This document shows, piece after piece, positions 47,701-64,000 of a stretch of 64,000 nucleotides of DNA. Made by a program: the position numbers and the translations under genes. A model generated the notes under the pieces. That model made no database searches, had not been told where the DNA came from, and saw nothing but the letters and a program-made list of their open reading frames with translations. The stretch lies in NCBI RefSeq assembly GCF_020382885.2, contig NC_058502.1, positions 7,449,501 to 7,513,500 on the forward strand, given 5' to 3'. Each line of letters starts with the position of its first letter. Position 1 is the first letter of the stretch. This DNA is from Scatophagus argus (lineage: Eukaryota > Chordata > Actinopteri > Scatophagidae).

Positions 47701-50700
47701 CCTGTGAACGGTGTGAAATGGAGGGGAACAAGTAATGAGACAGCGGGATTGCGGGGGAGGAATGATTAAGGGCGCAGGGACATGGAGAAATAAGTGGGGA
47801 CCAGAAACATAAAACGAGAGGAAAAGCAGATTAAATGCAAATAATTTATTTTATAAAGACTACTATCCATATGGTTAGTTAATTCCATATATATAAATAT
47901 ATTACAGCATTTTGTCAAAAAAAAGGTTATTCATGCATCTCATCTCAGCTATGCACGAACCAAAATAACATTCACGATACTTAAAATGCAACAAAAGCAA
48001 AAACTAGCAAAACAAAGCATTCCAACATTTTCGCGAAAGAAAAGGCCTAAAGGAAATCAAAGTAGTTCATGTTGAAAATAAGTTGCAGTTAATTAAAAAG
48101 ACAAACAGCGATGATGCTTTTGTGTTAATCAACAGGCACAAGCACATTTACTCTAGAGATAAAGATAATGAGCCGCTATGGACAGCGTGCACACAACACG
48201 CCGCCATTTTGGCTCTAAGTGAGGGAGTTACATACACTGGAAGGCCTTTTCTGCTTTTTGGATTTCCGTCTGGATTTGTGCTTTGAGCCCCTTGACTTTG
48301 TGTTCTTTAAGGGGGAAAAGGTGTGACCGAAGGAGGATGGTGGGTACAGAAAGGAGGGAAGAAGGATAAAGAACAAAGAAAGGGGAGCAAAGACAGAAAT
48401 AAAAACATGGAAAAAGAAGGAAGGAAAAAGGAAAAGAAACAGAGGGTACACGAACACATTGGCAAGGTGAAGGGCAGAGAGTAAAGGGGGAAGGAAAGAA
48501 AACAGCGATAAAAGTTAATGAACTGGAAGCACTGAAAGACCGAAAGAGCAACAGGCAAGAGTGAGAAAAAAAGTGACAGTCATGTGTGCACTGTGGAAGA
48601 GAGACTTGTGACTCTAAATCCAGCAAAGGCCGACAATTAGCTATGCTGAACAAATGTTATCTGCTCCTCTCAGGGATAAAACGATTCAGATTGAAAGTCA
48701 GCCTAAGTTAGACACTTTGTACCGTATTTATTAAAACTCAACTCCTCGCTATTTCCATTACTTTATTTTCATGTTAAATATTGTATTCATTATCAAAGTG
48801 AAGCAAACATTACATCAAGTCCTCCCCACCCTCCCAGACCACTCACCTGGAACTGCAGGCCAGCTGTAAGCGGGGGCACTCTGCTCTGGCCAACTTTAGG
48901 CAGCATCGTGGGCAGCATGGACAGCAGCATGAAGGGATTCTGGGAGTCTCGCTGCACGGGGCTCAAGTTCCCACAAATCTTTTCAACATCTGCCAATCAC
49001 ATATATCCCAAATATCATGCATAAGAATGGACATTTGTTAATCTTCGATAGATCTAACGCATTCAAAACAGTTAAATTCAACCCTACTTGAGGTGCAGCA
49101 TTCCCAGTGGCGCTGAACCAGCTCTTTCATCCAGCCAACAAGCTGCCGCCACACATCATCAAACAGCAGGTCGAGAACAGCTTGACGCCGACAACGAAAC
49201 GGTGAGACAGGGGGCAGACAGTGATGTCTCCGACATGACTCCGAACAGTCCTGCTCCCACTCGTCCTCCCTGTCGAAGAAAGATACAGTAAATCATTTTG
49301 ACAAAACTGTGCAACACATCGACAGTAGTTTAGGATTAAATTTTGTTTCTGAAATAAGGATAATTATAGTGTCGCAGGAGTGAGTAACTCACAAGTCCCT
49401 GCGATCAAAAGCCAGATATTCCTCCATCAGACCCTCCACTTCGATCAGTCTCGGCTTATCCTGACTGCTGGAGCCACTGGTGGAGCCAGGAGACCCATCC
49501 AGCTCTGCTGAGGAGGACTCAATCAGCGCTGCTCTCCTGCCCTGCACATTCAACCTTTACCCCGAGACAAGGGCGCACATAGTTAAGCACTTCAATATGT
49601 ACAGATAAAATGGCACGCTCATGGACACAAGCCCACACTTGGTTTACGTTTTCTATAAATATTAAATGAACTCAAATCCAAATATGACATCTTGAGCTTG
49701 AAAAACAGAAGGAAAACTCTGACAAACTTTTACAGCATATACATGCATGCACAAACACCCTGTTATGTCAGCTCAGTTTTGAGAAGTCAGACGTTGCTTG
49801 ACACTGCCTTGCGTCAACCAGCCCATCCTTAATAGAGTCAGACCCAGAAAGTATTTATCAAACCTCTGACCCACAAACATGACACACAACCACATAGCCA
49901 GTCACGACCCCTCCACAACTGATGCACTCACTCAAGTCATTTGGACAGCAAGCAAGGCACCATACAGCAGTTCATATAGATTACAGTTTCAAGGTCTCAA
50001 ACATTAACACTGTAAAACAAATTCTGTTCACTGTTGTTCATTTGTTCATTTTTGTTCACAGCTGAGCTTTGACCTTATGTGAACTTCTCCTACCAGATAC
50101 TCAGTTAGTGCAGTTAAGACTTACTCTGTGCCACCCTTATCTTTCTCCTGGAACTTCACATTGCTCTCTTTGCCTGCTGATGGGCTACTGGCAGAGTTGC
50201 CTTTCCCTGAAGTAGCATACCACTGGAAGCCCTCATCACTGGGACACACCAGCTGAGTTCCCAGGATCCTAAGTGACACACACACACACATTAATACATA
50301 AGTTCAAGATGTTTCATACAAGATTTTTTTTTTTCAAGTTTGTCTCCACAATCAGCATTGACCTTTGATTCCACCGCTGCCTCCATTTCACTCAGAAGTA
50401 AAAGGTCAGGAGACCAGCAGGAAACTGTGGATGACATACCGGAGATGTGGGAAACGCGTGGCCCATTGCTGACATTCATCCTGCAGCCCCTGGAGTATCC
50501 CTCCTCCGCTGCCTCTCCCCTCGTACAGCTCTTTGTCAATCTCTTCAAACATTTGTTGCACCTGTCGCGATGCTGCCTTGTCGAACTCCTACGGGACAAA
50601 AAAAAACAAGACATCAGTAACACAGAACAGAGACAGAAACACGGGAAGGATAGGAAGTTCTTTCCTCTGTTACACTGGCTCTATGATTGCAAGCTGCTGC

Positions 50701-52553
50701 TTTTCAGTCTCTTCATCAGTTATTGACTATAGGTTCATTTGTTTTAGTCTCACAACAACCTTCAGCATGCATAATAACCAGCTTCTACAGCGCTTTGGGA
50801 TGTGCGTACATGTTTGTGGTCGAGCTGGACATTACATATGCTATGACAAGAAAACAGAGATAAAGAGACGAGTCAAGACTGAGTTCGTTTGCGTAAGAAA
50901 TTTTTTTTTCTTCTCAGAAGGAGCTTGAGGATAACAAAATAAATAAATCATTGAGTCCTGGAAAAGTTTTGCAAGACCGGCTGAGGCTAGAAAGCACGGC
51001 ATAATATCAAACCAGTCAATCCCCAGTGGAATCAGGCCTTACGTGTAAGTCGTCTGCCATACAATACACTGACTAGTTGTATGTTGTTCTGTAGTTTTCC
51101 ACAGGTTTGCCAAATGTTGACTGAAGGTGAATGTTGCCAAATAAATCAAAATCAGAACATTAACACATGCATGAAAGTATGTTTATGGAGTCATTTCATC
51201 GTGGCAACGCAATAATAGAAAAAAGTGTGGGTGTGTGCATGCATGAGTGTGTTCCCGACAGACAGAGCAAATCTTCCCTTCACATTAAGATGGTTTCACA
51301 GGATTACACTTACATCGTATCCCCAGGAGAACACAGAGCTCCTCTCTGTGGAGATTCCAGTTCCCGTGGAGCTGTGGATGCCTGACCAGGACTGGCTGGA
51401 GTCTACTGAGATGACGGTGGGACAGTCAGAGTGACCTGAGGCAGCAGACGTGTCTGAGCTACACAGAAAAGACCAGAGAGTTGTGAGGTTTATGTGCAGT
51501 TTGAGAAGTAATGGATCACCAAGTTCTCTTGTAGCTGTAGAGGATATGCAACACGCCTTCTTCCCACAGCAAACTCTTAGCTGTTTCACACATGCCCTCT
51601 GAATTTAACAAGGATATGCAACCTCCTTGACTCTCTGTGTTACAATATAAACCATGTCTCAAAAAAAAAAAACAAAAAAGACAGGGCAAATGTCAAAGTA
51701 ATTGAATACTCCAACAGCCTACCTCATTATTTATTCTTTTACCTACACATCTGAAGGAAGCAATCTGATATCAATTAATCCACTGCTTCTGGGTGTCTTG
51801 TTTCACCCAGAGAGAGCCCTGACAATCAGTTGTACACTCGAAACAGTGTAACATTACAAAACACGCAGGTGTGTGTGTACTAGTTGGAGGTAGTTTGATC
51901 TCTGGCTTTATCCTGCCATTGCCAAGGTTTTCTTTTTCCTCCGTGCAGAACAATCCAGTGCTGACTTTGCACAGAACAGCCAGGACTCAGTTACCTGTTG
52001 TGAGTGGAAACAGCTTCCTGGAGGTCATGGAGGTAGCGCTGAGGGGTTTGGTTATTGTCTGCCTCCTCCGGGAGAGGATGGTGGTCAAGGCTGCTTCGGG
52101 ACAACCCACGACTGCATGAAAAGAGTGAAAACATTAACCAAAAAGGTCTAATCCAAAAAAGTGAGTTTATAAACACATTTTGGAGAGGAGACGATAACCT
52201 GCTGCTTCTCAGTGCAGGACCTTGCTGAAGCTTTTTCATGCCTTAACTCCTTAAATACATTTTTAAATATCATTTTCCAAAGTTCCAAACCTTACATCAT
52301 GAAAATAAAGAACAACGATGGACTGTCTGCAATCAAAAAAATATATACTATTCTACACTGTCATTCTATGCTGGCGCAGACGCCAATAAGTCATCTCATT
52401 TTCACTCAGTGTAGAAACAGCATTCAGCCCCTGACAACTGGGAAAAGCTTGTTTCCACTGCTTTTACTGCTACAGCAACAAATCTGGTGTTATGCTCGGT
52501 ACTCACATCTCAAGTTTGTGCGATACGTGTCTTCTGTTGTATCGTGAAATCAT
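44753..52553 (-). CDS. fam149b1: FAM149B1, primary-cilium protein, 688 aa
   Basis: Seventeen coding exons on the minus strand, in order: 52553-52507, 52111-51995, 51458-51314, 50588-50440, 50268-50125, 49554-49393, 49269-49088, 48989-48847, 48304-48236, 47701-47589, 47265-47041, 46961-46936, 46190-46075, 45847-45722, 45616-45535, 45143-45006 and 44835-44753. They total 2067 nt with all phases matching. The start [15 protein letters not shown] matches the vertebrate protein. The DUF3719 part includes [15 protein letters not shown] and [13 protein letters not shown]. Further matches are [26 protein letters not shown] and [10 protein letters not shown]. Human FAM149B1 (582 aa) is linked to ciliary signalling and Joubert syndrome. 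The fish form is longer, mainly in low-complexity stretches. The lysine/arginine-rich exon 48304-48236 is the least certain. Confidence 0.93.
46465..46625. repeat. teleost dispersed repeat in a fam149b1 intron
   Basis: The segment contains GTTTGACACTCTGGGAAAAG, CTTTCTTGCGTTATCAATAC and AAGACTGGAAGTAGTGAAAC. These look like a diverged copy of a frequent teleost repeat that reads TTTGACATTTTGGGAAATAC followed by AAGACTGGAAACAGGGGGAA. The match is from memory. It lies between the exons ending at 46936 and starting at 46190. Confidence 0.5.
50278..50291 (-). repeat. short TG repeat upstream of a fam149b1 acceptor
   Basis: On the minus strand, about seven TG units precede CACTTAG, the acceptor of exon 50268-50125. 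It is CA-rich on the plus strand. Confidence 0.8.
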
Positions 52554-53665
52554 TCTCCTTTGTCTCCGTTTTATAGGCTCAAGCCCTCGTCTCTCATTCT
52601 TGCCTCCACGTCCTTGACTCGCTGTGAATAGTTTAAAGGGAGGTCTGGCATTTCCTCTCGTCCGCAGACACCCTAAAGCGCAAGGAAAGTGGACGGGGCT
52701 TTGGCTACAGATAATGAACGTGTTTCTTACTGTTGCGTTTGCTGTGTTAGAAGGAGGCTACGTCTGAAAATAAGCTAGCTTGCGTTACATGGAGGGACAG
52801 ATAAAAGATCAACAAGGCACGAACAGCATTGCACGATTCCTTAAAACGCATTTCCTATTAGATTGCTACATTAAATTAGCCTCTTGTGTGGCCTGGAAGT
52901 TGCCTACAAATTCGCTTTACATAATTATAACGCTAATTGAGCTGTCGTTAGCTATCGCCACCTCAAAGGATTTCCTTTGCTAATGTTAGCACCACCAACA
53001 ACAATAACACGGCTGTCATGGATACGCAGCTTCTTGTGCCCGTGGCCTCATGGGAAATAGATTTCGGACGAACACAAAATAGCCGTTACTTTAGAGGCTA
53101 TTTCACTATAGTTCCCAGCATTCATTGCGACAACGTGATTGCGTTTCTGAAATGTATCCGGTGGTCGATGATGGATTATGTTGGACACTAAAGTCAAAAT
53201 GCGCATAATCCAAATAATTGTTTTATTTGCATTAAACTTATTAGAAATGTAACTTATTTTCTTGTAACTTATTTACTTGGTTATTTTGTCTCTTCATAAT
53301 GGCGAAATTGCTTAATTTAAAATGTAGGAACTATTATATGTTAGCTGTTTGAGGGAGCCGAGTAGAATTTTCCGTGGGACCTAAACACTGACTTATGGCG
53401 TGATGGAAACGTACGATGAAGTCTCATATATATTTTTTCCAGGGTGTTTTGCCGTTAAATCTCTCCGGGCTACAGTGATATAACGTCTCACATTTACAAG
53501 CAAAACAGTGAAAGTAAGTCTGAGATTTCAAGAGATTGTCTCTGATATCAACAGTAATAAATTATTTGCGATTAGCTGTACCTAGTTGACTCTTCCTTTT
53601 TGCGTATTTCACTCTTGCTCTCTTTGTCCTGCTATTTTTTTAGCAGATATTTAGAAAATAGTACA
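52554..53665. promoter_or_regulatory. divergent promoter region of fam149b1 and ecd
   Basis: About 1.1 kb separates the two start codons, which face away from each other. No coding exon was found in it. Within it, 52.6-53.2 kb has the most CG dinucleotides. The head-to-head layout suggests a shared promoter. The ecd 5' UTR may include an intron ending at the acceptor near 53644. Confidence 0.55.
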
Positions 53666-57921
<4,256 letters not shown>

Positions 57922-58171
57922 AGGACAATAACGAGACTCAGAGATTGAATGAGGGGATATTTGGCCTCTTAAAGCTGTCTCACTGGCAGTAGGTCTGTTG
58001 GCTAATCGCCCATATTGTAAACAAATATGATTTTTCTTTAAAGTCTGTGTTTCTCACTGAAGCTTATTGTGTTGGTTGCATTTTTGTTACACCATAAAAC
58101 ATTTGCGAAAATCTTTTGAAATGTGAGTGAAATGCAAATGATTTTTGACAGCACTTACATTTGGTTGTTTG

Positions 58172-58222
58172 AATAAATATTTTTGGAGATGAAGCCTTGT
58201 TTCAGTGTCGTTTCAGTTTATT
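58172..58222. terminator. facing poly(A) signals of ecd and the downstream membrane-protein gene
   Basis: A plus-strand AATAAA lies at 58172-58177 and a minus-strand AATAAA (TTTATT on the plus strand) at 58217-58222. The second would give the minus-strand gene a 3' UTR of about 1.4 kb. Confidence 0.4.
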
Positions 58223-59600
58223 AAATCTATACAGACTCTCTTTGGTTCACCACCATCAGACAGTTAGGCAATATCAGCGTAAACATCTGACACAGAAAAA
58301 TATTTACCTCTTTTTAAACATGTAATACATATGTATACTTTGAGGAAGCTAATTAAATCATAAAATTACGACATAATTTCACTTATGAAAATAACTTAGA
58401 CTCAAAGAAAAACAGTAGCTGTCGGAGGGATTTGACTCCTCTCATCGCAGTCCCTTCTCATCTGACAAAAAAAGCAGTCAGATTCATTCAAGGGCAACTT
58501 CTGCAGAGCTCAGGTTAAAAATCCACTCAGTCAAAGATCTAAGCTTAAGTTTTAACTCTGCCGCCTAAATGCCATAAAGTAGGTTCAACAGTCTGTGTCC
58601 CGTGTGAACACGTGTCATTGTTATCCCTTCTCATTTGAAAACACTATCAGAATCATTCAAGGACAACTTCCACAAAGCTTGAAAATGTATTCAGTGAAAC
58701 AGGAGAGTTTGAACCTCTTACACATTTTTAAATAGCTTATGTCACATACACTGTAGGGTCCAAACACCCGGACCCACTATCATTGTTTTAAAAATCAGTC
58801 ACAGTTTTCCTCAAGTTATTTCCATGAATATTCATTAAAAAATGCTTGTTGACATTTACTTGATATGACTTTATCAGCCTCAGCTCTAACAGAAACAGAT
58901 TCTGTTGGACCCATACTGCCGATCTGTGCTCGTTTCACTGGTTTTAAAACTTTCTTTCCGCTAAAGCCACAGTCTGTCCGTCATCTGTCATACACTGTTA
59001 GGTAGTTTGGTCTTTAGATGTTTTGGTTTTTATTCCTCTCTTGTACAGATGTTGGTGCTCAGCTGCTCCACTGCTTTGAAACTGTTATATTCTGGCAAAT
59101 ATTCTATAAGAAAAGTCCACAGAGTTCATGCACCAGCAGAAGTGATAAAATTGCAGAAAGAGATTCGTATTAAGGACACGTGCAGTATGTGTACTATTAG
59201 TATTATAAATACATAATGCTGTAACAGTGTGAGCCATTTGAAAGTCTTGAATAAGCAGAACTGCCACCTGAGTACCTGTCAATAAACCAGAGATTAAACT
59301 GTTATTGTGTAGACTTTTGAACCCAACTGTAAATGATTTGCTTTTTACACCTTTGCAAAATGCTGTTATGGTCATAATTACTAAATGCATGTTGCTTTTC
59401 TGCTTACATTGTGTATTTGATCTCAGCTGACTGTATTGTGATTGGGGAAGTGCCCATCATGTTAGTGTGAACGGAAGAGACGGTGAACTTGTTAATGTCC
59501 ACCAGATAAAATGTGTGGTCACTGCTGTGGATTAAACTACAATGTCACACCGATGCAGTAACAAAACAACCGACGTTTCTTCTTTGTCGTTTGGATGAAA
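58223..59600 (-). other. probable 3' UTR of the membrane-protein gene
   Basis: No coding exon was found between the putative minus-strand poly(A) signal and the stop codon at 59601-59603. The sequence is AT-rich and unrepetitive. It could also be partly intergenic. Confidence 0.35.
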
Positions 59601-62600
59601 CTACAAAAGGCGAAAAAATGGCTGTACCAGCTGCCTTGCCGATTGTAGCACTGCACCAGCAAGCGGTGTGATGCACAGAGCAGAAATACCGACCAGGAAG
59701 TTCAGCGCCATCCCAAGCAAGAGAATGGCGAACAGGTACCCATAGAAGAGCAGGCTGCGCCAGTTGCTGTGTCTCAACACCTGCCAGGGACTGTCCGGGT
59801 GCAGCAGCCACAGGAAACCCAGAATCCAGCTCTGGTTGACCAGCTGAGTGTAGTAGATGTCAAAAACGGAGGCTTGGGCATCGGGGGGGTTACGGCGTTC
59901 AGCCTCAGACACTTTGGCCAGCCAAGTTAGACAAAGACTCTGGAGGATCAAAGCCAGAGGTGAATACATGTACTCCAGAGGCTCAACACCTGCCAGACCC
60001 TGGGAGACTGCAATGAGAGAAAGAGAGGAATTTGATTTGAACTTAATTTGTTCCGAGTTGAAGGATCATGACTTTCACCTCCACACAACATCTAAGCTTT
60101 TACCTGTGGCCACAAAGCATGTCCCGCTCAGAATGGAGATCAGAACAGAGATGTGGGTAGATGGCAGGGAAGCCAATTTCAGGCTGGAACTAAAGCCCAC
60201 AGTTAGTACGGGCAGCAGAGACAGCATGAGGCGGTAGAGGCCGGCATACGGGCTGCTAGCCTTGGACCATGTGGCCAGCACATCGTGGATACTGTTACAG
60301 ATAGCAGGCACCAGTAGCCTCTCACCCAGGGACCTGGAGTACTGCTTCAGAGGCACCAGATTCAGGACATGGAGGAGGTTCAAGAATAAGAGAGAGACCA
60401 GAACCTGGAAAAGACAGTGTCGACATAAAGAGTTACAGTATAAGATAAAACACAGCTTATGCAATTGTTGCACAAAGCACTGAAGACTCAAATAGAAAGC
60501 TGAAGTATTTTGACTGTCACTGAACCAATGTTTAGCGAGAGTTTGACAAACTGTAGCAGTTTGTTTAGAGTAAGTGTATTACTATGTGCAACTCTTAATG
60601 AAACTGACTTTATTCTTAAAGCCCAGGACCAACACAACTTGAATAAAAGTTGCGCAAAAAGTCTGCCTTAAGCGAAGCTGCTGCTTTGCTACATTTGTGA
60701 CTTTGGTTTTAAATTACTGACTTGCGTGTGAATGATCAAAGCTTAAAAATAATAAATACTCAGTTATTCATGTAATTTTTCACGCAAATTCGACAAACAT
60801 TTGCAGGTTCCAACTTCTGTTTATTTGAAACTTTTTGTTTTTGACAAAACAAGAAGTTTGACATCACTTTGCACTCATACATTCATATTAATTTAAAAAT
60901 TAATCAATTAATCATAAAAATAACAATCTAATTAGTTGATAAAGAAAATAATTGTTTGTCGCAGCCTTGATGTATATTATTTTACTCTTGTCCTCAGGCT
61001 TATCAATTTGTAATATTTTTTATTCAATTGACACTTGACTGATTTGTGAACCTGAAATCAATTTTGTTGGAGGCAATAGAGTTCTTTTCTGTTATAATGA
61101 GTGATAAAACCCCAGCTTGCAGAAAAAGATAAAGGAGGTCCATGACCAATTACATGACCATTTTGTTTCAAGACCAAAAATAACCCCACAAATGAAGGAT
61201 GACGATCCAGGGTGTGTGTTGACATACCCAGACAAACACTGTGATTAACTGACATCACTACCGTCAATAAACCACGTGAATAAATCCAACTTGAACCTCA
61301 GGACTGATGTCATTTTACAACCCCTCGCAGTGTCTGTACTTCAGTACTGGCCAATCGCTGAGCTGCTTTGCCTGGTGATATTTTATTAAGCACAGTGCAA
61401 TGGATCAGCAGTTAGGGTATCGGACCTGTAACCGGTGGGTCGCTGGTTCGATTCCCCGTACCGGTGTCCATGGCTGAGGTACCCTTGAGCAAGGTACCTA
61501 ACCCCCACTGCTCCCCGGGCGCTGCACGCGGTTGCCCACTGCCCCGGGTTTGCTGTGTGTGTGTGTGTGCACGTCACTTGGGTGGGTTAAATGCAGAGCA
61601 CGAATTTTGTTGGAGTGAGTTCCCTCCAATGACAAAATATGTCACTTTCTTTTCTTTATGTCAGAAATCAGACATTTTCAGTGCATCTGAATTATGCTCA
61701 CAGCAAAAGGAGAGCTCAAGGTTAAGTCTGCACACTTACATGACTGCTCTTAAAAATCAGTCATTAGCCAGTTTCAACCTTTGGACATGATCACATTTAC
61801 ATGTCAGTCCTTAGGGCACCATTTTGGTTAAACATCTATCATGCACAAGTGCACACCTTCTATCTCTTCTGCACACAAACACACACACACACAGTGACAG
61901 TTCACTTCATCGTACATTGTAAAATCTGATCAAAGAACTGCATGTCTTTTAAAGAGTAAGCAAAGCCAGCATTAGCTTCCTAATAGAGTACATACAGTGT
62001 GTGCAGGCTTGCCAGTTGATGTATGACTTCCACCTATGTGTAGGAGGTACTATAAAGGGCTATGTAATTGCAGCATGAGCAAATAGCCTGCTGTCAGGAC
62101 ACAGTACTCTGTGTAAACTAAAGTGCAGCTAGTGCTGTCACTCTTTTCCACAGTTAATAAAATGCACAGGTGCTGGTATCAACTAAATGGTCCTTCTATT
62201 TTTGTTCAGCTAATTCTGATTAAAGAGCGAATTGTTCTTAGAAACACACTGGGCACCAACCTGGAAGAAGCAGATAGCCACTGAATACGGGTAGTGGTAC
62301 TGAGGGATGAAGATGCCAGTGACGAAGTTTCGGAGCTTATCACCCAGGCCGTATATCACCACGACCGCTAGGCAGAAGGTGGGAACCAGCGATTTCAGTA
62401 CATGACTAGATGAAAGGCTCTTTGTGGCTGAGGCACACCACCCCCTCCTCCACCTCCCCGAACTGCACACAGGGACAGAAAGGAAACATGCAACACCAAC
62501 AACATTTATGTGTTTGTGCAACTTTCCACATTACACAGATTTAAATATAGTTTGGTGATAATTTCATTTTTAGAATAAATGAGAAAAAAGTAATTTCGCT

Positions 62601-63170
62601 TGGCCAGGGAACCAAGCAGAGTGAAGAAAAATGCAAAACCAGCCTGTCGTTTAAATTACGTGTAACCTGTTCCTGCAGCGTTTAATGTCACAATGTTAAT
62701 GTGATAATGTTCAACAACTGAAAATGTTTGCTTTGTTTGGCTGACATCTTGGGAACAGCACTTTTTTTTGTCTTTAGTTAATAGGAAACTCATGGTGCAA
62801 AACTGGAAAAATAAGCAAGCACCTGCACTTCAAAATCAATAGCATTTGAGCCTTGAATGGACAGCTACAAAGAGAATCAATTTCAAAAGCTACAGGGCTC
62901 AATTTATGAAACTCTGTTGAAGATCAGCCAGAAAATCACCCAGCAGCCATCAGTTTCAAGCAGCCGCTTTGTGTTAGTGTGTGTGTTTGATGCAATATTT
63001 AGAGGTGTTTCTATTGTGTTAAAAAAAATTACTGTAATAAAAACTTTTTTGAATAAAGTCCGGTTACAGAAATACAGCTGGCACTCTAATTTTCTGAAAT
63101 AATAACAGAGAGAATATATAATTTGTAAAAGCCAGTAGGATTACCTTTTACCCAGAAAACATACTGTCAT
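59601..63170 (-). CDS. multi-pass membrane protein, SLC35/DMT-like architecture, about 311 aa
   Basis: Four minus-strand exons fit: 63206-63145 (ATG at 63170), 62462-62261, 60404-60104 and 60007-59601, with 936 coding nt and consistent phases. Eight or more hydrophobic segments are visible, for example FCLAVVVIYGLGD, YPYSVAICFFQVLVSLLFLN, YMYSPLALILQSLCLTWLA and FYGYLFAILLLGMALNFLVG. The spacing of segments, with FFQ in the second segment and FDIYYTQLVNQ before a late one, resembles nucleotide-sugar and triose-phosphate transporters of the drug/metabolite transporter superfamily. I do not recognise the exact gene. The start is a best guess: the first exon may extend upstream, beyond the acceptor at 63207. 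The C-terminus ends soon after QSARQLVQPFF, short of a usual tenth segment. Confidence 0.55.
61390..61660 (+). mobile_element. tRNA-derived SINE
   Basis: The 5' part looks like a tRNA gene: an A-box-like TGGATCAGCAGTTAGGG at about 61401-61417 and a B-box GGTTCGATTCC at 61445-61455. It is followed by a body with TACCCTTGAGCAAGGTACCT, CCCGGGCGCTGCACGCGG and a GT run at about 61553-61569, then GGGTGGGTTAAATGCAGAGC, a pattern frequent in teleost SINEs. It lies in the second intron of the membrane-protein gene. It is not a functional tRNA, as the cloverleaf is not intact. Confidence 0.8.
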
Positions 63171-63206
63171 TCTGTGCAGAGGTTGCTGAATGAAGGGATC
63201 TGTTGC

Positions 63207-64000
63207 CTGCAGCCAGAGTGTGGGGAAGACAAATTTACATGGTGATTTAACTTTATAAACCAGTAAGCAAATCAGCATGCCATCCACAAAAATAACAGAA
63301 AGGAACAACCAGTTTAATCATCAGCTGACAAATGCTTAAATTTGCCAGAAGAGCAGCCCTTGTCTTATTTGGGAGAAATTTAACTTAAAATTAAATATAA
63401 TATAATAAATACTTAAAATACTTAATTATCAGGTTGTTATTCTAATATGAGCATCCTTATGACAAGCCAGCATCTGTCATTGATGTTTACCAGTGAAGTA
63501 AGTGAGAATGGAGCTGTTGTTAAGAGAGAGAGAGTTGTTAAGAGGGATTTTTTTTATTTACAGATGTTGCTGCGGTTTTGGCATCAGGTCTTGTCAATCT
63601 TTGGACTTTGCTGGACTTTCGAGGAGATGTGATTACTTTGAAATTTATCAAATGAGTCATTGCCCCTCATATCATAATTAAATTATGCAATAACGTTTGG
63701 TAATATTTTTCCATGACTGCTGCCCTCGTGTTCTGTGCTCTGCAACGGTTACTCTGTGACAGGACACGAAATCAATCATCTACCACAGCAGACTTTTAAG
63801 GCTACTTCCTCTGCTCTGTGTGTACTAACAACGGACGCCACTGTTTGTAACAACAGCATTAAAGTACATCACCATGAACCACCTCAGGTTGCAGTTCCCT
63901 TTGAGTACACTTTTGTACTTAATACTGCAACGTAGGCATATTTCAACAAATACAGTAAGATACTGTGTATGCCTACAGTATGTGTATCTTTATTTATTTT
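63207..64000. other. right-edge sequence, no gene recognised
   Basis: This stretch lies upstream of the first identified exon of the membrane-protein gene. It may hold its promoter, 5' UTR or an upstream exon. I see no convincing coding sequence and no repeat family. Confidence 0.4.

Noticed and set aside
48228-48653. 141-codon minus-strand ORF, Phe/Ser-rich
   Set aside because: It covers the upstream intron and reads past the acceptor of exon 48304-48236. Only the last part overlaps coding sequence, in a different frame.
61401-61460. possible tRNA gene
   Set aside because: A- and B-box-like motifs are present, but the stems do not pair properly and the sequence continues into a SINE body.

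Overview
The window reads as nuclear DNA of a ray-finned (teleost) fish. Genes are split into many GT-AG exons with compact introns, CA/GT microsatellites are dense, and the interspersed repeats (a tRNA-derived SINE, a degenerate Tc1-like transposase, several short dispersed repeats) are typical of teleosts. I rebuilt the gene models by hand from splice phases. Coding lengths are multiples of three in the six gene models that are complete in the window, which supports the joins.

Layout: (1) 1-17.1 kb, minus strand: the 5' part of ccser2, with a large first coding exon at 3.5-5.0 kb, a second at 3.2-3.4 kb, a long 5' intron, and a probable promoter with a non-coding exon at about 16.4-17.1 kb. 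The 3' part lies off the left edge. (2) 18.6-25.0 kb, plus: a small secreted SPARC-family gene (242 aa, follistatin/Kazal plus EC EF-hand pair), divergent from ccser2. (3) 25.1-30.3 kb: intergenic, rich in simple repeats and old repeats. (4) 30.3-40.2 kb, plus: an NDNF-like secreted protein (583 aa) with a non-coding first exon. (5) 41.3-43.5 kb, plus: dnajc9 (252 aa). (6) 44.8-52.6 kb, minus: fam149b1 (17 coding exons, 688 aa). (7) 53.7-57.9 kb, plus: ecd (13 coding exons, 666 aa), head-to-head with fam149b1. (8) 59.6-63.2 kb, minus: a multi-pass membrane protein with SLC35/DMT-like architecture, identity unresolved.

The dnajc9-fam149b1-ecd cluster matches human 10q22, and ccser2 lies on human 10q23. 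The SPARC-family and NDNF-like genes sit beside them, while their best-known relatives SPARCL1 and NDNF lie near CCSER1 on human 4q. That points to the 4q/10q vertebrate paralogon and to a SPARC-family copy not recognised at the human 10q site. The genes do not form a pathway; shared arrangement is limited to a divergent promoter (fam149b1/ecd) and two tail-to-tail pairs whose poly(A) signals nearly meet. No CRISPR array, viral gene or bacterial-type operon was seen.
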